From assembly GCA_963816155.1 (NCBI GenBank), contig CAWFJE010000001.1, forward strand, positions 169,170-233,169: a DNA stretch of 64,000 nt. Direction: 5' to 3'. The notes under the pieces are model-generated. The model saw only the letters and a program-made list of their open reading frames with translations, was not told the origin of the DNA and did no database searches. The translations under genes were made by a program, and so were the position numbers. Source of the stretch: JAXGXJ01 sp963816155. GTDB lineage: Bacteria > Actinomycetota > Thermoleophilia > RBG-16-64-13. Below are positions 1 to 8,302 of this stretch, piece by piece; the first letter of the stretch is position 1; each line of letters begins with the position of its first letter.

Positions 1-423
1 CTGGAAGCTGGCCGTCTTTGGAACGCCGTGGCCAGGCCAACTGAAGAGCTTGAAATCAAGAAGATCGAAGATGGGCCCAGCACCCCCTGCTCCGATGGCC
101 GCACCGAGGGCAGCGTCGGGCTGGAGGGCGTGAGCGCAGCTGATCCAGGCGTGCGCCGCTTTCTCCTGATCGTACATCACGTCGTAGGGAGTGAGGCCTG
201 CCCTGTAGGCCGGGTAGAACTGGGCAAAAGTGCTCACCGGGACCCTGTCGGGAGTCTTGCGCAGGAGCAAGGCGTCCGCGAACCTGGTCGCCCGCGCCTT
301 GTAGTCGGCCTCGGCCTCCGGACCGGCCCACGGGATCGGGATCTTCGGGTCCGTGAAGAACTGGAAGCGCTGGTCGCGTTTCACGCCGGCCGGCAGATCG
401 GCCCAGGCGCTCTGAAGATCCAT
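1..423 (-). CDS. URO-D/MtaA-like (uroporphyrinogen decarboxylase family) protein, N-terminal part, runs off the left edge
   Basis: Only the first 141 codons are inside the window; the frame is open to base 1. The ATG at 421-423 has AGGAG 4 bases upstream. RKTPDRVPV (residues 55-63) followed by an FAQFYPAYRAG segment is the N-terminal signature of the URO-D fold. About 54 residues precede it, which fits the methylcobamide methyltransferase-like branch (MtaA/CmuA relatives) better than heme-pathway HemE, where the motif lies nearer the start. Known members bind porphyrins or methyl-corrinoids. A corrinoid methyl-transfer or demethylation role next to the anaerobic catabolic cluster is inference. 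The C-terminal catalytic and zinc-binding part is outside the window. Confidence 0.75.
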   Translation of the reverse strand, partial: MDLQSAWADLPAGVKRDQRFQFFTDPKIPIPWAGPEAEADYKARATRFADALLLRKTPDRVPVSTFAQFYPAYRAGLTPYDVMYDQEKAAHAWISCAHALQPDAALGAAIGAGGAGPIFDLLDFKLFSWPGHGVPKTASFQ

Positions 424-652
424 GTCTCTCCTCAGTTTGTAGATGTACATGAGGCGCTCAGGCGTGAATGAGTGGAAACAGACACCCGTCTAGACGCGGG
501 CGATGGCCCGTCCGGCCTCGCGTATGTTCCCATCACAGATGCGTGTAGACAACCGCCCCGTCCTTCCCTGCATCCGAGTTCTGCTTCTAGGAACGGCCGG
601 GCCGCGATGGATGCGGGCATACGAGCGCCCGCGTTCCGCCGCAGCGGCGGTG

Positions 653-661
653 TGCTAAATT
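653..661 (+). promoter_or_regulatory. Extended -10 promoter of the DUF5674 gene (leaderless arrangement)
   Basis: TGCTAAATT matches an extended -10 element (TGnTAnnnT). It ends 7 bases before the ATG at 669, so transcription would start at or next to the start codon and the mRNA would have almost no leader. No ribosome site is visible before this ATG, in agreement. The same element (TGCTACATT) is kept in front of the decayed gene copy at 8303. Confidence 0.5.
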
Positions 662-668
662 CGACCAC

Positions 669-1010
669 ATGAGGATCATCGACGGCCCCATACCCATCAT
701 TGAACTCGCACTCATGGCCGAGGCGGGCTTCGGTGATCTGGTCAAGGCCGTGGTGGACATCGAGCAGGGGTTGATGGCCATCGGTGGCGAGCTTCACTCA
801 GACGAGGAAGCCCTGCTGCTGGAACAGGGGTCGGAGCAGCGCCACTTGTGGGGCATCAACATCTACCCGGCATTGCCCCCGCCCGAGCGGGTCGAGTTCG
901 ACTCCATGATCAATATCCGTCCTTCGCAGGGCAACCGTTCCCGAGGTGTCGACGCTGAGGCCGTCCGCAACTCCATCCTGCACGTGGTCGATTCTCTCAT
1001 CGCAGACTGA
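669..1010 (+). CDS. DUF5674 family protein
   Basis: A 113-residue protein that matches the DUF5674 family over its full length as I know it: an MRII start, GDLVKAVVDIEQGLMAIGGE in the middle, then LWGINIY, EFDSMINIRP and QGNRSRGV. The function of the family is unknown. Its stop codon overlaps the start of the next gene (ATGA at 1008-1011), so the two are translationally coupled. Such a small coupled pair invites comparison with toxin-antitoxin modules, but nothing in the sequence proves this. A degenerate second copy of the pair lies at 8303-8640. Confidence 0.85.
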   Translation: MRIIDGPIPIIELALMAEAGFGDLVKAVVDIEQGLMAIGGELHSDEEALLLEQGSEQRHLWGINIYPALPPPERVEFDSMINIRPSQGNRSRGVDAEAVRNSILHVVDSLIAD

Positions 1011-1357
1011 TGTCCGGGCACCCGGAGCTCACCGCGGGTCGTTGGCGATCGTTCACCCTCATGGAGCAGCTGGCCAACGTGGGCAGCGAGGTGGAGCGGG
1101 CGCTGAGCTGGGCCGCGAAGGGCAACGCCGCCTACAGCCGGTCGGCGCTGGAGCGGGCGCTGGAACTCCTGGACCTCACCATTGCCGACCCTCGACACCG
1201 GACGCGTTTGAAAGAGCTGACGCGGGTGCGGGAGGTCCTTCTCGACTACTTCGTGGGCGAGAACCATTACGGTTCTTCCGAGGCTGCTTGGCGCAGCTAC
1301 TTCGGAGCGTATGGCATGGCCGCCGCCCTGCAGCGCGAGGCCGCCCGGGCCCGCTGA
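1010..1357 (+). CDS. Conserved small helical protein paired with DUF5674
   Basis: A 115-residue protein, predicted mostly alpha-helical, with a core around residues 18-85 (LANVGSEVERALSWAAKGN, ELLDLTIAD, LKELTRVREVLLDYF). I recognise this as a widespread uncharacterised family often found beside DUF5674 genes; no catalytic motif is visible. It starts inside the stop of the preceding gene (ATGA overlap). The truncated duplicate at 8584 keeps only its first 15 or so codons. Function unknown; a role in a two-component toxin-antitoxin-like pair is only a guess from size and coupling. Confidence 0.75.
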   Translation: MSGHPELTAGRWRSFTLMEQLANVGSEVERALSWAAKGNAAYSRSALERALELLDLTIADPRHRTRLKELTRVREVLLDYFVGENHYGSSEAAWRSYFGAYGMAAALQREAARAR

Positions 1358-1396
1358 GGCGCGGACGCGGGGTGGCTGAGGCGAGGACGCGAGGCG
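1353..1396. repeat. Two tandem 22-bp units at the end of the DUF5674-partner gene
   Basis: The unit GCTGAGGCGCGGACGCGGGGTG (1353-1374) is followed at once by a near copy (1375-1396). The gene's TGA stop lies inside the first unit, so a tandem duplication next to the stop would not have changed the protein. Confidence 0.6.
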
Positions 1397-1416
1397 GCAA
1401 TCCCCCCTAGTATCAC

Positions 1417-1445
1417 TTGCTATCGGTTTCTATCGCTTTGATAAT
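1417..1445 (+). promoter_or_regulatory. Candidate promoter without an assigned gene
   Basis: TTGCTA (1417-1422), a 17-base spacer and GATAAT (1440-1445) form a good sigma-70-type promoter in an AT-rich patch that also holds a 10-base near-tandem repeat (CTATCGGTTT, CTATCGCTTT). No recognisable gene lies downstream on this strand. Confidence 0.35.
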
Positions 1446-1726
1446 TCCCTCCCGACGGGCCGTGGTCGTACCGATCGAGAGATGTGGTCAGGCCGAGATG
1501 CACGCGTACACCGAGGCGGTCAGAAGAACGGCGCGCGCGCTATCCCGCGAGATGGGTTACCAAGGCAACGGCCGGTAGTGCCCCGGGACGCGGAAACCGG
1601 CCTGGCGCTGTTCGCCGGGTACGACTGAACGCTACTGCGCTCACAAAGCGGCAGGGCCGTCGTCCACCACGTCCATGCTGTACCACGACCTACCTTCTGG
1701 GTGGGGGTCAGCGTACGCGGCCCAAC
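1446..1726. other. Region without a recognised gene
   Basis: Short frames on both strands here show no family resemblance and no convincing ribosome site. A 26-codon frame from the ATG at about 1499 (starting MHAYTEAVRRTAR) looks vaguely like a helical fragment but cannot be assigned. Confidence 0.4.
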
Positions 1727-1942
1727 TCACTCGGTGATTGGTGGTGATGACTCAGTTGGGGCGGCCTCGGCCACGACGAAAGAGACCCATCCGGTAGGTC
1801 CGTAACCCTTGACCAGCGCTTTGGGACCATGACGGGTAAACAGGAGCAGTGCTCCGCCTTGGACTTCCCACTCACCGGCTTCTATGGCTTCTTCGTGGTG
1901 ACCACCGTCGGCTGTCTTCGCGGTCACGATGAACTTCGACAT
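1727..1942 (-). CDS. Small hypothetical protein
   Basis: A 71-residue protein with a strong ribosome site (GGAGGAAG, 3 bases before the ATG). It starts MSKFIVTAKTADGG and has a compact beta-strand pattern (GEWEVQGGALLLF, GWVSFVVAEA), suggesting a small soluble beta protein. No motif or family is recognised. It is transcribed in the same direction as the ferredoxin gene but separated from it by more than 200 bases, so it is probably its own unit. Confidence 0.6.
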   Translation of the reverse strand: MSKFIVTAKTADGGHHEEAIEAGEWEVQGGALLLFTRHGPKALVKGYGPTGWVSFVVAEAAPTESSPPITE

Positions 1943-2166
1943 GGCTTCCTCCGACGCTGACGGATCGATTTGTGACCACGATACCCCACCTACACGGGGA
2001 TGATTCGACCACGTCGTCGGTCCTCTTGCAGTTCTGGATATCGTCGTCCGCGCCGCCGGCTGACCACCGGGTCAAAGAGGCGCTCGAACTGCCTTGCGAC
2101 TCGGTCATCTCGAGGGTTCGTATCTCGGCTAGGTTCCCCGGCCACCTCACGCGCAATCCCACTCGC

Positions 2167-2496
2167 TCATCGCGGCACGAAGAGCGCGCTCCGCGGAGTC
2201 GACTCCAGAATCGTCGCCAGTTCGCTGATATCCCCGTAGGTCATGCAGGCCGACATGCAGTGTTTGACGCAGGCGGGCTGTTCTCCGGCATGGGTTCGTC
2301 TGGCGCAGAGATCACAGAGATCCGTGGGGAAGGGAAGAAAGTCCACCTGCACCCTGCCTTCGGTCTCCCGGGTGCAGTCGTTAACCATGATGCCCCAGCG
2401 GCCGGCCGGATAGTCGTGCTCCTGCTTGCAGGCCACCTCGCAGGTGTGGCAGCCGGTGCAGTAGTCGTAATTGATGAGGAGCCCCTTCTTGGCCAT
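2167..2496 (-). CDS. 4Fe-4S ferredoxin-type electron-transfer subunit of the molybdoenzyme
   Basis: A 109-residue protein beginning MAKKGLLINYDYC. CTGCHTCEVACKQEH (from residue 13) gives a C-x2-C-x2-C-x3-C cluster motif. A second Cys group lies around residues 60-85 (CDLC, then ACVKHCMSAC), so two [4Fe-4S] clusters are likely. This is the DMSO-reductase chain-B type, but about half the usual length (two clusters instead of four). It starts 2 bases after the stop of the molybdopterin subunit, with its ribosome site (GGAGAGGAG) inside that gene's end. It should pass electrons between the Mo/W site and a soluble carrier; no membrane anchor subunit is present. Confidence 0.9.
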   Translation of the reverse strand: MAKKGLLINYDYCTGCHTCEVACKQEHDYPAGRWGIMVNDCTRETEGRVQVDFLPFPTDLCDLCARRTHAGEQPACVKHCMSACMTYGDISELATILESTPRSALFVPR

Positions 2497-2498
2497 GG

Positions 2499-4775
2499 TC
2501 ACTCCTCTCCTTCTTTGATCTTCTTCACAGCGACAAGCGCGGTCTTGTAGGCGCCGCCCCCATAGCCCGACTCGTCTCCGGGACCTATATGCACGAGAAT
2601 ATTGCAGTTCAGGTCCCAGATGCCGTAGAGATTGGGTTCTTTGCCTTCGGTCTCCGGCAGCCACCAGCCGTGAGGCACGCTGACGACTCTTGGGTGAACG
2701 ATCGGGGTGACCTTGGCCTTGCGCTTGATCCGGCCTCGGTCGTTCTGGATAGCAACCCACTCCCCGTCGTCGATGCCGATCTCCTTGGCCGTGCTGGGGT
2801 GGATCTCGACGATCGGATAGGGATCGCATTCTCTCAACCACGGTATGTTGCGATGCTCCGAGTGGAAGAAGACGGGCGAGCGTCGGCCGGTCACCATCAC
2901 CAGGGGATACTTCTGGGCAATCTCCGGAGTCCTCACTTCGCTTTCTGGTGGCTCCGTGAAGAACGGCAACGGGTCCATATTCCACTCTTTGAAGCTGGTG
3001 GAGTAGAGCTCCAATGTGCCGGTGGGGGTACGGAAGCCCGGTTTTCCGTCGGGGCGGAGAAGCCCTTTCTCGTAGCGGCGATACGGCCGGGTAGGTGTGT
3101 CTTTCTCCGGGAACTCCCAGTGGCCGTCCTTCAGCTCGTCAAAGGTGAATCCCGAAGGTTTCAGGCGGTCGTTGATGAGGTCCTTCACCGTGTCGTAGCG
3201 CGTACGGAGTTCCGGGTTGAAGCGCTTGGCCAGTTCGAGATTTATCTCCCAGTCGGATCGGCACTCGCCTACCTGGACTGCAGGCATCATCACCTGCAAA
3301 GGGCTCCACCAAGAGCGGAGGCTCTCCTTCTCGGCGATGGAGGCAGCAGGCAGGATGAGGTCGGCGATGGCCATGCTCGTGGGGTTGGGGAAGGTGTCGA
3401 CGACGACGTTGAATTCCATGTTCTTGAGCGCTTCGTAGTGCATCTTGGTATCGGCTGCCTGGCCGCCAAGCATATTCGTAGTTTGGATCCAGCAGGCCTT
3501 GATGGGATAGGGATCTCCGGAGAGCATCTGCTCGACCGCGCGGTCGGGTTGACCCCAACCGCGGAAGTTCTTCAGCAGTGCGAACTCCTGGGCGCCGATC
3601 CGCTTTTCGTTCATTCTTTGCACGAACTCCTCGCCGTAGAGAGAGTGGAGTTCCTGCGTAGAGAAGGGATAGGTCGTGACATCGAAAGCAGCTCGCGCGA
3701 TCACCTGGCCCCCGGGCACATCGAGGTTGCCCGTGATCGACCAGAGATGCGTGATAGCCTGGGCGATGGTGGTGCCCGAGGGACCCATGTCAATGGGCAC
3801 CCCCCACTGGACGGCGGCCGGCTTGGCTCCTGCGTACATACGGGCGGCGGCGGCGATATCCTCAGCCGGCACCCAGGTGATGGCAGAGACCCGGTCGAGC
3901 GGGTAGTCCGCTGCTCGGACTTTGAGTTCTTCAAATCCAGAGCACCACGTCTCGACAAATTCTTTGTCGTAGAGGCCTTCGGAGATAATGACGTTGAGCA
4001 TGCCCAAGGCAAGGGCGGCGTCGGTGCCCGGGCGAAGCTGCAGGAACTTCTCGGCTCGGGAGGAAAACCAGGTTACTCGCGGGTCGATGACGATAAGCTT
4101 GGAGCCCCTCTTCATGCAGTCCGAGACCCAGTGGCCGTAGAAACCATCCTGGCAGCCGGCGGCGGGGTTCTGGGCCCAGACCACGATCACCTCGGGAACC
4201 CGATACTCAGGATCGGCCATACCCTCCGGTCCGAACTGACCCGCGTCAAGGACCGCGTAATCACCGTGGGTGAACATCATGGCCGAGAGGCGAGGCGTGT
4301 AGCAGGAGTGACCGGCAAGTCCCAGCTGCACCCAGTTGGGACTGCCGTAGGAATAGCAGAGGAAGGAGATGGGACCGCCGATGTCGCGACCGGTGCCCTG
4401 AGCGAAGATAACGGCTTCCGCACCATACTTGGCCTTGATGTCGTTGAAGCGCTCTTCCACGATGTCAAGCGCCTCATCCCAGCTGATGCGCTCGAACATG
4501 CCCTCGCCGCGCTCGCCTACTCTCTTCAGAGGGTGGGTGAAGCGCTCGGGGTGATAGACGTACTGGGTGAGAGCTAGGGCTCGGGGACAGAGCCGGCCTT
4601 GGTTGTAGGGATGATCCTCGTCCCCTTCCACTTTGACCAGGCGGCCATCCTTCACGTACAGCTTGATCCCGCAGCCACCATGACAGCCGGGACCCGGTGA
4701 CCACGCCGTGGACCTGACTATACGCTCGCGCAATGCAGCCTCCTCTCGGGGAATGGTCGGCGGGCCATCGTCCAT
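2499..4775 (-). CDS. Molybdopterin (bis-MGD) dependent oxidoreductase, DMSO-reductase family catalytic subunit
   Basis: About 758 residues. The N-terminus carries GPGCHGGCG and, 27 residues after the second Cys, GRLCPRAL: the usual Fe-S motif C-x2-C-x3-C-x27-C with its first Cys replaced by Gly. AGHSCYTPR (Cys 158) is at the place where a Cys commonly ligates Mo or W. The C-terminal dinucleotide-binding domain (VMVTGRRSPVFFHSEHRN) is complete. No Tat signal is visible, so it is probably cytoplasmic. The family includes acetylene hydratase, pyrogallol transhydroxylase and catechol dehydroxylases besides dehydrogenases, so hydration or dehydroxylation is possible. I chose the ATG at 4773-4775; a TTG at 4824-4826 would add 17 residues. 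It is co-transcribed with the binding-protein gene upstream and the ferredoxin downstream. Confidence 0.88.
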   Translation of the reverse strand: MDDGPPTIPREEAALRERIVRSTAWSPGPGCHGGCGIKLYVKDGRLVKVEGDEDHPYNQGRLCPRALALTQYVYHPERFTHPLKRVGERGEGMFERISWDEALDIVEERFNDIKAKYGAEAVIFAQGTGRDIGGPISFLCYSYGSPNWVQLGLAGHSCYTPRLSAMMFTHGDYAVLDAGQFGPEGMADPEYRVPEVIVVWAQNPAAGCQDGFYGHWVSDCMKRGSKLIVIDPRVTWFSSRAEKFLQLRPGTDAALALGMLNVIISEGLYDKEFVETWCSGFEELKVRAADYPLDRVSAITWVPAEDIAAAARMYAGAKPAAVQWGVPIDMGPSGTTIAQAITHLWSITGNLDVPGGQVIARAAFDVTTYPFSTQELHSLYGEEFVQRMNEKRIGAQEFALLKNFRGWGQPDRAVEQMLSGDPYPIKACWIQTTNMLGGQAADTKMHYEALKNMEFNVVVDTFPNPTSMAIADLILPAASIAEKESLRSWWSPLQVMMPAVQVGECRSDWEINLELAKRFNPELRTRYDTVKDLINDRLKPSGFTFDELKDGHWEFPEKDTPTRPYRRYEKGLLRPDGKPGFRTPTGTLELYSTSFKEWNMDPLPFFTEPPESEVRTPEIAQKYPLVMVTGRRSPVFFHSEHRNIPWLRECDPYPIVEIHPSTAKEIGIDDGEWVAIQNDRGRIKRKAKVTPIVHPRVVSVPHGWWLPETEGKEPNLYGIWDLNCNILVHIGPGDESGYGGGAYKTALVAVKKIKEGEE

Positions 4776-4850
4776 GACCCTGGAAGTGTTATGGGCCCCA
4801 CCCTCTTCGTCGGGCCCCTCTGACAACGCCGTTCTGCTGGAGCAGGCGGA

Positions 4851-6089
4851 TCAGCGAATATCCTTGAAGACTATCCCTTCAAGCGTCTCGAAGGGCACCC
4901 AGGTCATCCTGTCACCCGCCATTTGGGTCTTCATCAAGTAGAGGTTGCCCTTCCCCACCCAGGCACTCTCATATTCAACTAGGCTGTAAGGGCCGGCTGG
5001 TGTGTCAAGCGAGATGCTCGCCATCGCCTCCTTGAGTACTTCAGGTGAGGTGTCTCCATTGGTCTTCTTGACCGCTTCGGCGAAGAGGTTGACTGCGATC
5101 CATCCAGCTGAACTTTGGGTCTGAGGGTATTCGCCGCCCCAATCCGCGCGATAGTCCTCTACGAACTTCTTGTTCAGCGGGTTGTCCAGTTCGGGCGTGT
5201 AGTACTCGATCCCATAGATGTTGAGCGCACTATCACCGAGGTCCGCCATCTGGCTTTCAGTAAGGTTGCAGGGCGTCGGAGTGATCAGCGGTGCACCGAT
5301 ACCGTAGTCGTCATACTGCTTGATGAAGGTAACGGCCCCCGGGCCGAAAACCCAGAAGAGAGTTGCATCGGCCTTGGGTAGGGTGCCGAGGTAAGGACTG
5401 AAATCAAGCGTGTCAATCGGGATGTACTCACAGTACGCGATCTGCCCACCGGCCTCCTCGAAACCCTTCTGGAAACCCGCCTGGATCTCGCGGCCGGCGG
5501 TGTCCTCGAGGTAGAGCGCGCTGACGGTCTTGTAGCCCAGTTCCTCTCCCGCGTACTTGCCGAAGTAGTACCCGCTGCAACTAAGGAGCCCCTGGGGCAC
5601 GAAAGACAAGTTGTTGGCCGTCTTCAGGTTGTCAGTCGCCCAACCCAGAATCCCGATCTCGGGTATCCCACCGGCCTTGCTCAGATAATCGGTGACAGCC
5701 GCAGCGGCTGGAGCGAAAATGGGGCCCAGATGCGTATCGATCTTCTCGCTTTCAACGAGCTGCCGAGCTTTGTCAACCGCCTGGACAGGGTCCAACCCAT
5801 TGTCCACCTTCGAGTACTCAATAGGCCGTCCCAGCACCTGATTATTGAGCTGCCTGAGAGCTGTTTGGATCCCGCGATCCGCGAGTTGCGCGTCGTTGGC
5901 CATGGGGCCACTGAAACCCTCGTTGTAGGCTATCTTGAACGCCTCACCGCTCGCAACTGATGACGACGTGGTCGCGGAGGCGCTCGTCGTGGTAGTGGTC
6001 TCTTCTGAACCACAGCCGAACATGGTCAACGAACTGATCAGACACACGAGCAGCAGAGCCGGGGACAACAGCAGTAGCTTCTTATGCAT
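4851..6089 (-). CDS. ABC transporter substrate-binding lipoprotein, LivK/branched-chain amino acid type
   Basis: 412 residues. A signal peptide ends in the lipobox TMFGC (Cys 26), followed by a Thr/Ser-rich linker. The mature part has type-I periplasmic binding features (FKIAYNEGFSGPMA, GPIFAPAAAAVTDYL, an ALYLEDTAG hinge strand). Members bind amino acids, aromatic acids or other small carboxylates outside the membrane. No permease or ATPase genes accompany it; instead it heads an operon with the molybdoenzyme. It may therefore deliver or sense that enzyme's substrate, using a transporter encoded elsewhere (inference). The ATG is preceded by GGGAGGGAG, and the promoter is at 6131-6160. Confidence 0.9.
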   Translation of the reverse strand: MHKKLLLLSPALLLVCLISSLTMFGCGSEETTTTTSASATTSSSVASGEAFKIAYNEGFSGPMANDAQLADRGIQTALRQLNNQVLGRPIEYSKVDNGLDPVQAVDKARQLVESEKIDTHLGPIFAPAAAAVTDYLSKAGGIPEIGILGWATDNLKTANNLSFVPQGLLSCSGYYFGKYAGEELGYKTVSALYLEDTAGREIQAGFQKGFEEAGGQIAYCEYIPIDTLDFSPYLGTLPKADATLFWVFGPGAVTFIKQYDDYGIGAPLITPTPCNLTESQMADLGDSALNIYGIEYYTPELDNPLNKKFVEDYRADWGGEYPQTQSSAGWIAVNLFAEAVKKTNGDTSPEVLKEAMASISLDTPAGPYSLVEYESAWVGKGNLYLMKTQMAGDRMTWVPFETLEGIVFKDIR

Positions 6090-6130
6090 GGTCTCCCTCC
6101 CCTATTCCGTGACAATCAGACGGGCTTCAT

Positions 6131-6160
6131 AATCTAATAAATATATATTGGATTTGTCAA
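6131..6160 (-). promoter_or_regulatory. Promoter of the binding-protein/molybdoenzyme operon
   Basis: On the minus strand: TTGACA (6155-6160), an 18-base spacer containing the palindrome AATATATATT, then TAGATT (6131-6136). It lies about 40 bases before the ATG at 6089, in the gap divergent from a TetR-type gene. The AT-rich spacer stands out in GC-rich DNA and could hold the regulator's operator. Confidence 0.7.
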
Positions 6161-6239
6161 GGCTTCCCCGTTGCCGATACGGATACGATGAACTAATCTG
6201 AGGCCAAGGCGGCAAAGCGGATGAGGGGCACGATATCTC

Positions 6240-6896
6240 GTGAGCAGACAATACGTCAGGAAAGAAGAGAGAAGAAAGCAAATCGTTAGCGTCGCTCTCA
6301 GGCTGGTATCTGAGCACGGGGTTCAGGGGGCCACTCTCAATCGTATCGCCGCAGGAGTGGGAATCACGACCCCCTCACTGTATGGCCATTTCGCTAGTAG
6401 GAGGGACATCCTGCTCGAGGTCATGGACTCTGTCTTCGAGAAGGTCCGAGAGCTTCATCGCTCGGCGAAAAACCCGAACGCGTTGGAGAGGTTGCGAGAG
6501 ATAGGCATCGGCCATACCCGACTTGTTTCGGGTGAAGAGGGCTTTGCGATTGCCTTTTTCGAGTTCATAGCCGCCCCGCCGCACGAAGACCTTCGAGAAG
6601 CTCTTGGCCAGAAGGAGTTGACGCTCGTCGAAGACCTAGTGGAGATCGTCAGGGAGGGTCAGCTCCAGGGAACGATCCGCCAGGACGCAGACCCAGAACA
6701 GATCGCTTGGATGCTCGTGAGCCGGGCGTGGACAGAGGACATCGCCCACCTTATGGGTATCGAGGATCGCTGGAATCCGGACCGCTCAAGAAAGATGCTT
6801 GACCAGATACTCGAGTTGATCGTACCCCCACAGGAGCCCGATTCAGGAATCGCAGAAGGCAACGGACAACGCAACGGGCGCCCACTCCTCACGTAG
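6240..6896 (+). CDS. TetR/AcrR family transcriptional regulator
   Basis: 218 residues from a GTG start. The N-terminal helix-turn-helix is clear: RKQIVSVALRLVSEHGVQGATLNRIAAGVGITTPSLYGHFASRRDIL (residues about 12-58, read in parts). The C-terminal ligand-binding domain is helical and family-typical in length. It is divergent from the LivK-molybdoenzyme operon with a 150-base shared regulatory gap, so it probably represses that promoter and is released by a pathway compound (inference). The second TetR protein of the island (27.8-28.5 kb) is similar in layout but divergent in sequence. Confidence 0.9.
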   Translation: MSRQYVRKEERRKQIVSVALRLVSEHGVQGATLNRIAAGVGITTPSLYGHFASRRDILLEVMDSVFEKVRELHRSAKNPNALERLREIGIGHTRLVSGEEGFAIAFFEFIAAPPHEDLREALGQKELTLVEDLVEIVREGQLQGTIRQDADPEQIAWMLVSRAWTEDIAHLMGIEDRWNPDRSRKMLDQILELIVPPQEPDSGIAEGNGQRNGRPLLT

Positions 6897-7058
6897 CGCT
6901 GGTGGGTGCGGAATCTTGTGGACAGCCAGCGGGCAGAGGAGTCCTCTTCGCTTGCTTCCGAGGAACAAGGCCCCTCTCGTGACGGGGCTCGTATGGGAGG
7001 CTTAATCGGCCTCTTGAGATAGACGGCCACTATGCAGGGCCACTTGGAACCAACGAAG

Positions 7059-7100
7059 TGCCTTCGGGGCGAATCGAACGCCCGACACAAGGTTCAGGAA
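7059..7100 (-). repeat. tRNA-Arg 3' fragment (att-like repeat, copy 1)
   Basis: Antisense to the plus strand, these 42 bases match the 3' half (anticodon loop, T arm, acceptor 3' strand) of the tRNA-Arg at 42778-42850 with few mismatches; no 5' half is present. A related fragment lies at 8683-8719 in the same orientation, and both share extra bases outside the tRNA part (CGAAGTGC). This is the pattern of attachment-site remnants left by tRNA-targeting integrative elements. Confidence 0.75.
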
Positions 7101-7116
7101 GCCGAACCGAGGCCGC

Positions 7117-7947
7117 TTACCACGTACTACTGGGTATCACTACGTCCTGAGATCCGCGCATTGCCCGTCCATCCTGTCCGTCCTGCGCTGGCAGCTCAGT
7201 GGGGTGACGTCTGAAGACATAGATCGCCCACCCGATGGTGTCTCGACCCCAGCGAAGATAGGCTGCCTTCTCGTCACCTACTCGCCGCACAATGTCAGGA
7301 AGATCCTGGTCGTGCGGGTTTGAGCGTGCGTACTCGACCGAAGCGGACCACTGTAGTCCTTGGTATCTGTCCCAGTCGTCACCGCTGCTGACAAGAGTGT
7401 GAACAAGGTCGAGCCCCCGCTTCTCCCCCGCCTCGACATTGCCGATGTGGGTCCCGAACGCCTCCTTCGGAAGGCCAAGAACCTTGAGGTACTCCTCGCA
7501 TGGCTCCTGCAGCCAATAGGGCTCACCCGTGACCACCCAGCCGCCGGGCGCGACCATGGATGTCAGCGCATCCAGAGTCCCTGCATGCCCCCCGTAGATC
7601 CAGCTGGCGCCTAGACAGGAAGCCACGGCAAAGCTGTGAGGTTCCTTCGCTTTGAATTCGGCACCATCCATCTGCCTGAAGGTGACCTCCGCCTTAGGCG
7701 CCCGCACCTCCAGCCGCTGCCGCGCCTCGGCAATGAAGAAGGGGGAGAGATCGATGCCCAGGCAATTGACGCCGTAGGCCTCGGCCAGACGAATGAGAAA
7801 CTCGCCCTTTCCGCAAGCGACGTCGATCGCGCACGCACCACTGGGAAGCCGCAGTTGTTCCACGAGAAGGCCCAGCTTCTCCCCGCTCGTAGGGTTGCAG
7901 ATTACGTGATGGCGATGGGTGACGTCGTAGAATTTCCACATATCCAT
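7117..7947 (-). CDS. SAM-dependent class I methyltransferase
   Basis: 276 residues. Motif I is IDVACGKGEFLIRLAE (about residues 41-56), followed by the acidic strand end LGIDLSPFF. Motif II/III regions (MDGAEF; GGWVVTGEPYW) follow the Rossmann-type methyltransferase order. The methyl acceptor cannot be told from sequence; the family acts on small molecules. It lies between two tRNA-Arg fragments and is convergent with the TetR gene, so it may have arrived with the 1.6-kb inserted segment rather than belonging to the catabolic operon. The last 25 or so residues are low in similarity to any motif and overlap the edge of the tRNA fragment region. Confidence 0.85.
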   Translation of the reverse strand: MDMWKFYDVTHRHHVICNPTSGEKLGLLVEQLRLPSGACAIDVACGKGEFLIRLAEAYGVNCLGIDLSPFFIAEARQRLEVRAPKAEVTFRQMDGAEFKAKEPHSFAVASCLGASWIYGGHAGTLDALTSMVAPGGWVVTGEPYWLQEPCEEYLKVLGLPKEAFGTHIGNVEAGEKRGLDLVHTLVSSGDDWDRYQGLQWSASVEYARSNPHDQDLPDIVRRVGDEKAAYLRWGRDTIGWAIYVFRRHPTELPAQDGQDGRAMRGSQDVVIPSSTW

Positions 7948-8280
7948 GGATCAGTTCCTCAGTCTGCCTCGCAGGTATTCGGCATACGGTACATGCGCCT
8001 TGGTTGTGGGTCAAGGTCGTCATGGCCGAGCGTCCAATACTCTCCAGGCTCTGACGAGGTGTTGTGCGAACGCTATCCGGCCGGGAACACGCGGCGTCGG
8101 GTGGTCTTGGGACCGCAGTGGCGGGCGGAGAGGTAATGTAGGCCGCTCTCTGAATCGTGGCGGTAGCAGGCGTAGTGCAGCGGTTGCCGTGTGGCGATGT
8201 TGGCGCCGACAGCCAATGTGATCTCGGGCGGCCAGTCGGCCGCCGGGAAGCCTGGACTGGGCCGGGCGAGACTGCGCCGG
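7948..8280. other. Region without a recognised gene upstream of the decayed DUF5674 copy
   Basis: No open frame here has family features or a ribosome site. The last 20 or so bases before 8303 (GTGTGCTACATTCCACC) are homologous to the promoter of the intact DUF5674 gene; the rest shows no similarity to the sequence upstream of that gene. Confidence 0.4.
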
Positions 8281-8302
8281 AAGGTGTGCTACATTCCACC
8301 CC

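Noticed and set aside
1484..1747. 87-codon plus-strand frame
   Set aside because: Arg/Pro-rich translation typical of non-coding GC-rich DNA; no ribosome site and overlap with the better-supported small minus-strand gene.
2589..4577. Long open frame (662 codons) on the plus strand
   Set aside because: It is antisense to the molybdopterin oxidoreductase, whose protein shows clear family motifs; long antisense frames are common in GC-rich genes with strong third-position bias.
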